DNA of 64,000 bases from Gammaproteobacteria bacterium (GTDB lineage: Bacteria; Pseudomonadota; Gammaproteobacteria; DSM-16500). The position numbers and the translations under genes are program-made. The DNA lies in contig JAJNBC010000002.1 in the NCBI GenBank assembly GCA_021156085.1, forward strand, positions 1-64,000. The letters run 5' to 3'. Each line of letters begins with the position of its first letter. Position 1 is the first letter of the stretch. Below the pieces are notes generated by a model that was given only the letters and a program-made list of their open reading frames with translations, did no database searches and had not been told where the DNA came from. Of the stretch, positions 48,529-57,557 are shown piece by piece.

Positions 48529-49022
48529 ATAAGGTTAGAGGTACGCTCTAATTTAATAAAACTATAAGCATAGCCGTTTTCTTTTTCTTTTGAATGATCA
48601 ATACGTTCTATTTCTTGCCATTCTTTTTGATTAAGCTTTGGGAAAAAGGTATCACCTTCAAACGGTTGATGAATGAGAGTCATATATAATCGCTGTGTCA
48701 TAGGTAACATTTCTTGAAAAAGTAATGCCCCACCAATAATAAAAATTTCATCGCTTTCGGAAGCGGTTTCTAATGCTTCTTTTATAGAGTGAGCTAGCAG
48801 GCATCCCGATGCATGATAATCTTTTTCTCGTGTGATCACTATATTACACCGACCAGGCAAAGGTTTTCCTATAGATTCATAAGTCTTGCGGCCCATTAAA
48901 ATAGGTTTTCCCATCGTGATAGTTTTGAAATGTTTTAAGTCTGCAGGTAAATGCCAAGGTAATTGGTTATTTTTACCAATGACATAATTTTCAGCCATAG
49001 CGACAATAGCAGAAATAAACAT
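48525..49022 (-). CDS. folA: Dihydrofolate reductase
   Basis: FolA reduces dihydrofolate to tetrahydrofolate with NADPH; it is the trimethoprim target. The 165-residue protein has IVAMAENYVIGKNNQLPWHLPADLKHF, ILMGRKTYESIGKPLPGRCNIVITR and EIFIIGGALLFQE, all normal. It overlaps the end of the SecA-like gene by four bases on the other strand and the stop of the methyltransferase gene by one base. Confidence 0.97.
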   Translation of the reverse strand: MFISAIVAMAENYVIGKNNQLPWHLPADLKHFKTITMGKPILMGRKTYESIGKPLPGRCNIVITREKDYHASGCLLAHSIKEALETASESDEIFIIGGALLFQEMLPMTQRLYMTLIHQPFEGDTFFPKLNQKEWQEIERIDHSKEKENGYAYSFIKLERTSNLI

Positions 49023-50194
49023 TATAAATCTCGTCGTCTGTCAGGAAGAGGAAATCCGCAGAGCGGGTGGGTATAATTTTTTCCAAGTGCCATCACTTTA
49101 ATGAGTTCCCCCATTTGAGAAGGAAGGAGAAGTTTTTTAATGGCTTGAGCTTGACGCATATGTGCTACACCTGCAGATTCTATTGTCTGCGCTAATTCTA
49201 ATAAACCACAGTTTAGTAAAAAATGCGCTTGAACGGAATAGCCTAAAAGTATACAGCCGACGGCGTAAGCACTTTCGACCAGGGTCGTGAACTCTACATG
49301 AGCAGTAATATCTTGAAATCCTATTAATTTAAAAGGGTCCTCATGACGCCGATGTTGATGATAACATATTAGCGTGCCTTTCTTTCTTTCTGCATGGTAA
49401 TACTCGCGCCTGCTATACCCATAATCAAATAATAAGATGATGCCTTTATTTAAAATGGATGCAATCGATTGAATCCACGTGGGCAATAAGAGATTGATTT
49501 CTGATTCATAGTCATCAGCTAAAGCATAATCTTGTAAAAGCATTGTACCTCGTTGTAAGAGAGCAGGAGCAGTGGGAGCGGTGAGCAACCAATTGAAATG
49601 ATCTTTGTCCCATATAACACAGCGCTCTTGAATGGCATGGTTCTTTATTTTAAAGCAATGTACAGGCAGGGCATCCATAACTTCATTCGCAATAATGATC
49701 CCGTTTATTGCCGTTTCTGGCAATGAATCTAGCCAAATGATGCGATCTAATAAATGCAAACAATGGGAGCCCAATAATTCTTCTTGTCGTGCCCGTAATT
49801 CGGCACTCACTTCCAGAATGAAATAATACTCTGGTAAGCTATTTAACGCTTCTAATTCAAGTAATATATCTTTGGCAAAAACGCCTGTGCCTGCGCCTAT
49901 TTCTAATATATCTCCTTTTTTTAATACGCTTAAAATTTGCTTACATTGCCGCGCAACACAATGTGAAAATAAAGGAGAAATCTCGGGGGCAGTGACAAAG
50001 TCACCTTCTTTACCTATTTTACGCTGGCCTGCTGAATAATACCCTAGCCCCGGGGCATAAAGTGCCAGTTCCATGAAGCGAGCAAAAGAGATCGAACCAC
50101 CCGCTTGCGTTATTTCATTACGAATAGCTTCTGAAAGTATATCGCTGTGTGCTTGGGCTGTGGGGTCAGGAATAGATAATTTCATGCGAGCCAT
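49022..50194 (-). CDS. SAM-dependent methyltransferase, MidA/NDUFAF7 family
   Basis: A 390-residue protein of the former DUF185 family. It has FARFMELALYAPGLGYYSAG, GDFVTAPEISPLFSHCVARQ, the SAM loop ILEIGAGTGVFAKDIL, and LLFDYGYSRREYYH. The mitochondrial relative NDUFAF7 methylates an arginine of a complex I subunit; bacterial members are less studied. It is the first gene of a unit with folA and is divergent from the pteridine reductase-like gene, a folate-related neighbourhood. Confidence 0.9.
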   Translation of the reverse strand: MARMKLSIPDPTAQAHSDILSEAIRNEITQAGGSISFARFMELALYAPGLGYYSAGQRKIGKEGDFVTAPEISPLFSHCVARQCKQILSVLKKGDILEIGAGTGVFAKDILLELEALNSLPEYYFILEVSAELRARQEELLGSHCLHLLDRIIWLDSLPETAINGIIIANEVMDALPVHCFKIKNHAIQERCVIWDKDHFNWLLTAPTAPALLQRGTMLLQDYALADDYESEINLLLPTWIQSIASILNKGIILLFDYGYSRREYYHAERKKGTLICYHQHRRHEDPFKLIGFQDITAHVEFTTLVESAYAVGCILLGYSVQAHFLLNCGLLELAQTIESAGVAHMRQAQAIKKLLLPSQMGELIKVMALGKNYTHPLCGFPLPDRRRDL

Positions 50195-50236
50195 TATATA
50201 GTATTATAAATATTGCACCATACACAGGATACTCCT

Positions 50237-50995
50237 ATGCAAAAAAAGCACGATAAGAAAATAAAGGTGGCTCTCATTACAGGCGCAGCACGGCGTATAG
50301 GCGCAGCCATCGCAGAGAATTTGCATGCGGCTGGAATCAATGTCGTAGTGCATTGCCATACTTCTCAAAAAGAAGCTAAGAAGCTTTGCGCCTTTCTTAA
50401 TAAGCAACGGGAGAATTCTGCTGCTGTACTCAAGGCAGATTTGTCTATACTTACCAACTTGAGTGTGCTGGTGCAAAGAGCTGTAGAAATATGGGGCGGC
50501 TTGGACATATTAGTGAATAATGCTTCGGTATTTCCTCAAACCGCAATAGGAAAAGTATCAAGCGCGCAGTGGGATGCTATATTGGATACCAATCTTAAAG
50601 CACCTTTTTTTCTTGCACAGGCTGCTTTTCCCTATTTAAAAAAGCGGCAAGGGTCAATAGTCAATATTGTGGATATTCATGGCAATCGCCCTATGCGCGA
50701 TTATCCTGTTTATTGTATTTCTAAGGCAGGGTTGCAGATGTTAACTAAAGCATTAGCCCGAGAATTAGCGCCTGCTGTGCGTGTTAATTCCGTGTCTCCT
50801 GGTGAAATTCTTTGGCCAGAAGGAGAAAATAGCTTATCCATAGAGATTAAACAAAAAATCTTAGATCGTATTGCATTAAAGCGGCATGGTGAACCGACTG
50901 AAATAGCTAAGGCCGTACTATTTTTAGTTCGTGACGGAGATTATATTACCGGCCATGATCTAGTAGTGGATGGCGGACGTTTATTGTTTGGGTGA
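50237..50995 (+). CDS. Pteridine reductase-like short-chain dehydrogenase
   Basis: A 252-residue SDR enzyme whose nucleotide motif TGAARRIG is the TGxxxRxG form of pteridine reductases (PTR1, FolM) rather than the usual TGxxxGxG. Further motifs: NNASVFPQT, catalytic YCISKAG, and NSVSPGEILWPEG. Such enzymes reduce biopterin or dihydrofolate. The start at 50237 has AGGA seven bases upstream; an in-frame TTG at 50213 is less likely. The neighbourhood with folA supports a pterin/folate role. Confidence 0.85.
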   Translation: MQKKHDKKIKVALITGAARRIGAAIAENLHAAGINVVVHCHTSQKEAKKLCAFLNKQRENSAAVLKADLSILTNLSVLVQRAVEIWGGLDILVNNASVFPQTAIGKVSSAQWDAILDTNLKAPFFLAQAAFPYLKKRQGSIVNIVDIHGNRPMRDYPVYCISKAGLQMLTKALARELAPAVRVNSVSPGEILWPEGENSLSIEIKQKILDRIALKRHGEPTEIAKAVLFLVRDGDYITGHDLVVDGGRLLFG

Positions 50996-51104
50996 GTGGT
51001 AGCAACCCGATATGGGCTATGGAACTATATTTTCGCGTAGTTATTCTTTATCTTTGTAGACAAAAAGAGTATTTTTAGAAGAAATTTGAATAGAGTACAT
51101 ACTA

Positions 51105-52847
51105 ATGAATTTCTTGCGCACCACCTTCAGGAGCAGCTATAAAGACAAGCCTTATCCCAATTATTGGGATTTAGTCGCCTTGTTATGGGCATTAGGTGTG
51201 ATTGTTTTATTGGCATGGGTTGCAAGACAAATGGCGGTACCGTATGAATTGGGACAGGCCATTCCCATTTCATTAGATCTGCATCATTTGCCGGGATATG
51301 CATTACGTACTGTTTTACGTATGTTAATTGCCCTCTTTTTTTCTTTATTATTCACTTTTACATTTGCGACGTGGGCAGCAAAAAGTCCTCGTGCTGAGCG
51401 TATTATTATCCCTTTTATTGATATTTTGCAGTCAGTGCCTATTTTAGGTTTTTTATCTATTACCGTTGTTGGATTTATCAAATTATTTCCGGGGAGTTTA
51501 CTAGGGCCTGAATGCGCAGCTATTTTTGCTATTTTTACTTCGCAAGCATGGAACATGGCGCTCGGGTTTTATCAAACAGTACGCTCTGTTCCCGTAGAAT
51601 TAAATGAAGCATGCAATATATTTCATTTATCGGCGTGGCAAAGGTTCTGGCGTATTGATGTGCCTTTTTCATTACCGGGCTTGCTTTGGAATACCATGAT
51701 GTCTATGTCAGCGGGGTGGTTTTTTGTTGTCGCTTCTGAAGCGATTTCAGTTTCGAATCAGCATATTTTACTACCTGGTATAGGCTCCTACATTACTGTG
51801 GCCATTGCATCGGCAAATATGCATGCAATTTTTTATGCTATTTTCACTATGTTTATGGTTATTTTGATTTACGACCAGTTTTTATTTCGTCCTTTAGTAG
51901 CTTGGGCAGAAAAATTCAAGACTGAGCAAGTGGCGGAAGATACGAAAGAAGCCCACTCATGGGTGATTAACATATTGCATCGCACCCGTTTTTTACGTTA
52001 TTTTGGCACGCAATTAACTTATTTATTTGATTTATTTGTAAATATTTCTTTTCTAAGATCTAAACCAGTTTATTCACCTCGCTTGCCCGTATCAAGATAT
52101 ATGCTCTACATCAGCTGGGTGTGGAATAGCATCTTATTTTTTGTCATAGGCGGTGCACTCGTTTTTTTGTATCACATGATGATCCGTAGTACTCCTTTTC
52201 CCACGATCTTAAGTATTTTCTTTTTGGGATTAATTACAGCATTGCGTGTCTTTGCTTTAGTTATTGTTTGTACGGTTATCTGGGTGCCTATAGGCGTTTG
52301 GGTAGGACTACGTTCGAATGTCGCGCATATTATACAACCTATTGCACAATTTCTTGCAGCCTTTCCGGCTAATTTACTTTATCCTTTAGTCTTTATTTTA
52401 ATTGTTACTTACCATCTTAATATTAATATTTGGGTGATGCCGCTTATGCTATTGGGCGCGCAATGGTACCTTTTGTTTAATGTGGTGGCGGGCGCCTCAG
52501 TGATACCTAAAGATCTTTTACAAGTGGCAGATAATTTAGGCTTGGGTTTTTGGTTGCGTTGGCGTCGTTTAATTTTACCGGGTATTTTTCCTTATTATAT
52601 TACAGGTGCCATCACCGCAGTAGGAGGCGCTTGGAATGCTAGCATTGTGGCGGAAGTAGTTACCTGGGGCAACCATAAACTTGTTGCTACAGGTTTGGGA
52701 GCGTATATTAAAGAGCAAACATTGAAAGGAGATTTTTTACATATTGCTCTCGGCATTGGGATGATGTGTTTGCTTGTGTTAATCTTTAATCGCTTAGTGT
52801 GGCGGCCATTATATATGTTTTCGAGAGAGAGATTTGCACTAAATTGA
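51105..52847 (+). CDS. ABC transporter permease, fused double unit (NitT/TauT type)
   Basis: A 580-residue protein made of two binding-protein-dependent permease units, each with a coupling loop: LNEACNIFHLSAWQRFWRIDVPFSLPG in the first and LQVADNLGLGFWLRWRRLILPGIFP in the second. About 11-12 membrane segments are visible. Single-unit relatives (SsuC, TauC, NrtB) import sulfonates, taurine or nitrate. The ATPase gene follows after eight bases. No periplasmic binding protein gene is nearby, so the substrate cannot be named. Confidence 0.88.
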   Translation: MNFLRTTFRSSYKDKPYPNYWDLVALLWALGVIVLLAWVARQMAVPYELGQAIPISLDLHHLPGYALRTVLRMLIALFFSLLFTFTFATWAAKSPRAERIIIPFIDILQSVPILGFLSITVVGFIKLFPGSLLGPECAAIFAIFTSQAWNMALGFYQTVRSVPVELNEACNIFHLSAWQRFWRIDVPFSLPGLLWNTMMSMSAGWFFVVASEAISVSNQHILLPGIGSYITVAIASANMHAIFYAIFTMFMVILIYDQFLFRPLVAWAEKFKTEQVAEDTKEAHSWVINILHRTRFLRYFGTQLTYLFDLFVNISFLRSKPVYSPRLPVSRYMLYISWVWNSILFFVIGGALVFLYHMMIRSTPFPTILSIFFLGLITALRVFALVIVCTVIWVPIGVWVGLRSNVAHIIQPIAQFLAAFPANLLYPLVFILIVTYHLNINIWVMPLMLLGAQWYLLFNVVAGASVIPKDLLQVADNLGLGFWLRWRRLILPGIFPYYITGAITAVGGAWNASIVAEVVTWGNHKLVATGLGAYIKEQTLKGDFLHIALGIGMMCLLVLIFNRLVWRPLYMFSRERFALN

Positions 52848-52855
52848 GGAGAGTT

Positions 52856-54178
52856 ATGCAAGATTTAATTCAATCTACTAAGACGACTTCTCCACTTATT
52901 GAAGTTGTGAATGTCCATAAAAGTTTTAAAAAAGGCGATCGTCAAGAATTATTGGTATTAGAAGATATTAATTTTCGCATGTATGAGGGAGAAATCGTTG
53001 CTATTTTAGGTAAATCTGGTTCTGGGAAATCTACTTTATTGCGTATTATTGCCGGTTTAGTCGCGCCTAGCGCAGGAACCGCTTTTTATCGTGGTCAACC
53101 TGTATTTGGGCCGGTGCGGGGTATTTCGATGGTATTTCAAACCTTTGCTTTACTGCCGTGGTTATCGGTATTGCAAAATGTAGAGCTTGGCCTGGAAGCG
53201 CTAGGCGTTGATCGTCATGAACGTCGTGAGCGTGCGTTAAAAGCGATTGATACGATAGGATTAGATGGCTTCGAAACGGCTTTTCCTAAAGAACTATCGG
53301 GTGGTATGCGACAACGTGTGGGCTTTGCGCGCGCACTTGTGGTAAACCCCGATATTTTGCTTATGGATGAACCCTTTTCTGCCTTAGATGTCTTAACTGC
53401 AGATAACTTAAAGAGCGATTTATTAGATTTATGGCAAACACAGAAAACGGGGTTGCATGGCATTTTATTTGTTACACATAATATTGAAGAAGCAGCTTTA
53501 TTAGCCGATAGAATCATTGTATTTAATAGTAATCCAGGTTCTCTTCGGGGCGAATTGAAAGTGACCTTACCCCATCCGCGTAATGAGGCCGATCCCCGTT
53601 TTCGTAACCAAATTGATCGCGTTTATACCTTGATGACGACGCAACCCCTAGCAGAATCCGGGGACACAGAAGGCCATCAAGTGATTGATTTGGGTTATCG
53701 TTTACCTGAAGCAAATGTGGCAGAAATCACAGGGCTATTAGAAACGCTTAATGTGCCTGAAAATCAGGGTAAAATGGATTTACCAGATGTAGCTGATACA
53801 TTGATGTTGGACATCGATGAATTATTTCCCTTGACTGAATTATTAGAAATTCTCCATTTTGCTAAAGTATCTAAAGGCGATATTACCATTACTGAAGCGG
53901 GCAAAGCGTTTGTAGAGGCAACAATTTTAGATAGGAAAAAAATATTTTCCCAGCATTTGAAAAAATATGTACCGCTGGCACGTTATATTTATGATCAGCT
54001 TACTCGTCATCCGCGGCATCGTGCCTTAGAAGAGAATTTTCTATCTTTACTAGAAGACTACTTAACGGAAAAAGAAGCTTCCCGTATTTTAAGTACCGTC
54101 ATTGAGTGGGGGCGATATGCCGAGTTGTTTGCTTATGATTATAATGCAGGTGTATTAAGTTTAGAGAATCCAAACTAA
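52856..54178 (+). CDS. ABC transporter ATPase with C-terminal AAA-associated domain
   Basis: Residues 1 to about 250 of 440 are an ABC ATPase of the nitrate/sulfonate type: Walker A GKSGSGKST, Q-loop MVFQTFALLPW, signature LSGGMRQRVGFARAL, Walker B ILLMDEPFSALDVLT. The C-terminal 150 residues (from about GLLETLNVPENQGKMDLPDVADTLM) are the AAA-associated domain of these transporters, possibly regulatory. The start is the ATG at 52856, with GAGGAG upstream. The next gene overlaps its stop by one base, so the cell-wall genes that follow belong to the same operon. Confidence 0.92.
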   Translation: MQDLIQSTKTTSPLIEVVNVHKSFKKGDRQELLVLEDINFRMYEGEIVAILGKSGSGKSTLLRIIAGLVAPSAGTAFYRGQPVFGPVRGISMVFQTFALLPWLSVLQNVELGLEALGVDRHERRERALKAIDTIGLDGFETAFPKELSGGMRQRVGFARALVVNPDILLMDEPFSALDVLTADNLKSDLLDLWQTQKTGLHGILFVTHNIEEAALLADRIIVFNSNPGSLRGELKVTLPHPRNEADPRFRNQIDRVYTLMTTQPLAESGDTEGHQVIDLGYRLPEANVAEITGLLETLNVPENQGKMDLPDVADTLMLDIDELFPLTELLEILHFAKVSKGDITITEAGKAFVEATILDRKKIFSQHLKKYVPLARYIYDQLTRHPRHRALEENFLSLLEDYLTEKEASRILSTVIEWGRYAELFAYDYNAGVLSLENPN

Positions 54179-54954
54179 TGTTATTATCCAGATTATTATT
54201 TGTTTTTCTTTCTGTTATTGTGATGACGTGTTCTGCGAGCCCAATTTGGTTTAAGCCAAATAAGTGGCAAGGTAGCCAACAATTATTGCTGGTGTTATCT
54301 CCTGCATGGTATTCAGTGCAAGGAACATTGCAGCGTTACGAACGTTGCGCTTCTAACCACGCCTGGTGCTTAGTGGATAAGGAGCCCATTCCGGTGGTAG
54401 TTGGAAAAAAGGGAATGGGATGGGGAGTAGAGTGGGTGCAGCAACATGGTATGCCGTTGCTAGAACCGATAAAAAAAGAAGGAGATGGAAGATCCCCTGC
54501 AGGTGTTTATTCTCTGGGTTCAGCATTCGGTTTTTCAGCAGTCCCCCGTTCAATTATTCCCTCTATAAAATGGCCCTATCTCGCTTTGAAAACGACGAGT
54601 ATTTGCGTGGATGACCAAGTTTCTTCCTATTATAATCAGCTGATTGATACTCGAACTGTGGCGCACTGGAAGGGAAAAATAAACGGAGAAGGTATGAGGG
54701 CGATTATCCCTCAATATACATGGGGTGTGGTAGTTAACTATAATAAAGATAATTTGAAAGGAGCAGGTTCATGTATTTTTATGCATATTTGGACAAATGC
54801 ATATCATGGCACGGCAGGGTGCGTGGCTATGGAACAAGATAAAATAATGCATGTGTTAGGCTGGCTTGATCCCACTAAAAAACCCGTGATTGCATTATTC
54901 CCCTACCGTGTTTATAAGACTATTCAAAAAGAATGGGACTTGCCTTTAGTTTAA
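54178..54954 (+). CDS. L,D-transpeptidase-like (YkuD) protein
   Basis: This 258-residue exported protein has a signal peptide (about 1-20) and the catalytic region of L,D-transpeptidases, CIFMHIWTNAYHGTAGCVAM, with nucleophile Cys215 and the preceding His residues; GRSPAGVYSLGSAFG is the typical substrate-loop segment. These enzymes form 3-3 cross-links in peptidoglycan or attach proteins to it; the subfamily with GTAGCVAM is less studied. It overlaps the ABC ATPase gene and is followed by a D-Ala-D-Ala dipeptidase gene. Confidence 0.85.
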   Translation: MLLSRLLFVFLSVIVMTCSASPIWFKPNKWQGSQQLLLVLSPAWYSVQGTLQRYERCASNHAWCLVDKEPIPVVVGKKGMGWGVEWVQQHGMPLLEPIKKEGDGRSPAGVYSLGSAFGFSAVPRSIIPSIKWPYLALKTTSICVDDQVSSYYNQLIDTRTVAHWKGKINGEGMRAIIPQYTWGVVVNYNKDNLKGAGSCIFMHIWTNAYHGTAGCVAMEQDKIMHVLGWLDPTKKPVIALFPYRVYKTIQKEWDLPLV

Positions 54955-54978
54955 ATAAATAGCTATGAGAGAGGGCCA

Positions 54979-55683
54979 ATGAAAACAAAATTAATTTATT
55001 TTCTAACAGTAGCATTCCTTAGCATTTTATATTTATATGGGAGTCAAAGTATGGCAAATTTACCCTCGGGATTTGTGTATTTAGAAGATGTTGATCCCAC
55101 CATTATTCAAGACATGAAATATCATACGCATGATAATTTGATTGGCCGGCCTATTAAAGGATATGAGTCAGCAAAGTGCATTTTAACGAAAGAAGCGGCA
55201 CTTGCCTTATCTCATTTACAAAAGACATTATTACCTCAACATTTAAGCTTGAAAGTATATGATTGCTATCGTCCTCAAATAGCTGTGGATGATTTTATTG
55301 CTTGGAGCCAGGATGTAAGCGATCAAAAAATGAAAAAAAATTACTACCCTCGTGTAAATAAAGCAGATTTTTTTAAGTTAGGATATATAGCAGAAAAATC
55401 TGCCCATACTCGTGGTAGTACAGCCGATTTAACGTTAGTCTATTTGCAAGCCAACAATAAAAAGGACGCTGTTGATATGGCCATGGCGACGCATTTCGAT
55501 TTTATGGATGAGCTTTCTCATACTTTAAATCCTCAGGTGGAGGGTAAAGAGCGAGAAAATCGTTTATTTTTGATGAATAAAATGCGGGCGGCGGGTTTTT
55601 TACCTTACGATAAAGAATGGTGGCATTTTACTTTGGAAAATGAACCTTATCCTAATACCTATTTTAATTTTCCCGTGGTTTAG
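54979..55683 (+). CDS. D-alanyl-D-alanine dipeptidase (DdpX/VanX family)
   Basis: A 234-residue zinc peptidase of the M15 family, with an N-terminal signal sequence that suggests periplasmic location. Zinc and catalytic residues are visible in SAHTRGSTADLTL (SxHxxGxAxD, with Thr-Ala-Asp) and EWWHFT (E and third zinc-binding His). VanX members split free D-Ala-D-Ala. AGAGAGGG precedes the ATG. Together with the L,D-transpeptidase it suggests a unit for peptidoglycan remodelling or D-alanine recovery. Confidence 0.9.
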   Translation: MKTKLIYFLTVAFLSILYLYGSQSMANLPSGFVYLEDVDPTIIQDMKYHTHDNLIGRPIKGYESAKCILTKEAALALSHLQKTLLPQHLSLKVYDCYRPQIAVDDFIAWSQDVSDQKMKKNYYPRVNKADFFKLGYIAEKSAHTRGSTADLTLVYLQANNKKDAVDMAMATHFDFMDELSHTLNPQVEGKERENRLFLMNKMRAAGFLPYDKEWWHFTLENEPYPNTYFNFPVV

Positions 55684-55792
55684 GAGCTGTTGACAATTTT
55701 CCTATGCCAGCTGTAACGCTTTGATTTTCTGTTTTCCGAGAATTTTTCTGCCAGAAAGCGCAGGAGCATTGTTAAATCCATTATTTGCGGCA

Positions 55793-55827
55793 ACCCTTCG
55801 CGAGTGGGTAGAATGATCACGAAGGGT
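55793..55827. repeat. Perfect 8-bp inverted repeat between the dipeptidase gene and dps
   Basis: ACCCTTCG and CGAAGGGT flank a 19-base spacer in the gap between two convergent genes. It could be a weak bidirectional terminator hairpin, but there is no good T-run on either side. Confidence 0.3.
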
Positions 55828-55850
55828 AAATTTTATCGCAGCGCCAAGAA

Positions 55851-56327
55851 TTAGTTTAAATTTTCTAAACTACTTTTTAACATCCAGGCTGCTTTTTGAT
55901 GTACTTTTTGACGTTGTATGAGCAAATCTGCTGTGCCTTCGTCATGCGTTTTTTGGGCTTTTACTATTACCATTGCAGCATGATCTGCCATGATTTCGTG
56001 GTCTTTGAATAATTCTTCAAGCATTTTTTTAGCACTGAGCTCAGAGGTGGCTTCTTGAAGAGAAGTTAAATTAGCAAATTGGGAAAAAGAGGCGGGCGTG
56101 TAACATCCTAAGCTGCGAACACGTTCAGCAATTTCATCGATGGCTACTGCTAATTCTTGATATTGTTCTTCAAACATTTTGTGTAAAGAATGAAAATAAG
56201 GACTTTTGACATTCCAGTGAAAATTTTGTGTTTTTAAGTACAAGGTGTAAGTATCTGCTAGAAAATGAATAAGTTCTTCAGCCATTTTTTGTGAGTCTGA
56301 AGTCTTTGTTGTAGTAACATATTGCAT
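55851..56327 (-). CDS. dps: Dps-family DNA-binding ferritin
   Basis: A 158-residue mini-ferritin. The ferroxidase ligands shared between subunits are present: NFHWNV and YFHSLHKMFEEQYQELAVAIDEIAERVRSLG. Dps forms a 12-subunit shell that stores iron and protects DNA from peroxide. The N-terminal tail is short, with few lysines, so DNA binding may be weak. Confidence 0.95.
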   Translation of the reverse strand: MQYVTTTKTSDSQKMAEELIHFLADTYTLYLKTQNFHWNVKSPYFHSLHKMFEEQYQELAVAIDEIAERVRSLGCYTPASFSQFANLTSLQEATSELSAKKMLEELFKDHEIMADHAAMVIVKAQKTHDEGTADLLIQRQKVHQKAAWMLKSSLENLN

Positions 56328-56512
56328 AGGGGCTTCTCCTTTGATAAAAAATAATTCATTTTTTTCAATATCAAACGACTAACCTCTCATGATTCTATCT
56401 TATTTTGCAAGCAGCGAAAACTGGATTATTCTCCAAGAAAAATGTTCCATAGATTTTTAAGCTAGGTCTGTTTTCAATAAAAAGCAGAGATACAGGTTCA
56501 TCAAGAAAAAGA

Positions 56513-57439
56513 CTAGGGGGGCTTGTGGGAGGTATTAGCTGGCTTAGTTGACTCTGCTAATTCTTCTAATCGATGGCTTTTTAAGATTCTATAGGACGAT
56601 GCTTCCACCTCGAACAGCTTATTAATCTTAGCAGCCAGACCCCGAGCGGGAGTTTTAAGCCACGTTGCCAGCATACGAGGTTTATCGTTTACTACTTTCC
56701 TTAATAGGTGGGTATCAGCGGCTGTTTTTCGGTACTGTCTTTGGATAATCCGATTAGTGATCGCCTTTCTAAGATCACTATTTTGTAATATCTTTATCCA
56801 AGGAGGATCTTTTTCCACGACAGGCATGTCTAGCATGTTGTTGATTATTTTATCTAATAAGTTTAAGTTTTTCGCATCGTTTTCGTCGCATGCAAGGGAG
56901 AGGTCGTCATTTTGTTTTATCCATGCTTTGGCTGCCTCAACACATTCCAGCTTTACTATAGCAGCTTTTAATATCTCACTTACCTCTTCTTTATTGATAG
57001 AGCGAGGCTGGGTTGTAGGAGTGTAAGAATTAAAGCTATTACGAACATTGTTTTTTCTTGTTTTCAGGGTAGACCCTTCCGGAGAAAAGTTTACTTTTTT
57101 AGGTGGGGCCTCATCTACAGGGACCCCTGGGAATACGTTAGTTTTCTGGGGACGACTAAGATGCCTTTTTTGCAAGGCTTGAATCTGTTCGAGGCTCAGA
57201 GGAATAATCATTTTTTCAATATCTTTCTCAAAAGTTTTTTTAATTGCTGCGAGATCCCTGTTTCTCTCTGGAGTATTGTTATCGTACTCCCTGCATACGA
57301 AATTGCACTCTTTGTAATAGCGAAGTATTCGGTTGTTTAGGACATCTGCGGCTTTGTTGGCGCTTTTTACTTTTTTTCTCATTTCAAGCGCTGCCTCATT
57401 ACTCTCTTGTTTCTCTTCAACTCTCTGATTCTTAGTCAT
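56513..57439 (-). CDS. Orphan charged protein, 308 residues
   Basis: No family recognised. The protein is very hydrophilic: helical N-terminus (EEKQESNEAALEMRKKVKSANKAADVL), a proline/serine/threonine-rich linker at about 110-150 (VNFSPEGSTLKTRKNNVRNS, YTPTTQPRS) and a helical C-terminal half. It has no signal peptide or membrane segment. A GAGGG sequence lies upstream of the ATG. It stands alone between dps and rho. Composition resembles the other orphan proteins of this window; a secreted effector is one possibility. Confidence 0.65.
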   Translation of the reverse strand: MTKNQRVEEKQESNEAALEMRKKVKSANKAADVLNNRILRYYKECNFVCREYDNNTPERNRDLAAIKKTFEKDIEKMIIPLSLEQIQALQKRHLSRPQKTNVFPGVPVDEAPPKKVNFSPEGSTLKTRKNNVRNSFNSYTPTTQPRSINKEEVSEILKAAIVKLECVEAAKAWIKQNDDLSLACDENDAKNLNLLDKIINNMLDMPVVEKDPPWIKILQNSDLRKAITNRIIQRQYRKTAADTHLLRKVVNDKPRMLATWLKTPARGLAAKINKLFEVEASSYRILKSHRLEELAESTKPANTSHKPP

Positions 57440-57557
57440 AAAAATACCCTCGCTTGCAATTTACCTATCTTAAGTATAGCGCTTAAAATATTATGTTAAA
57501 GAAATTCTAAGGGGTTGAATATTCTAGGCAAAGGAAGAAACTCTTGGAAAAATGTTT

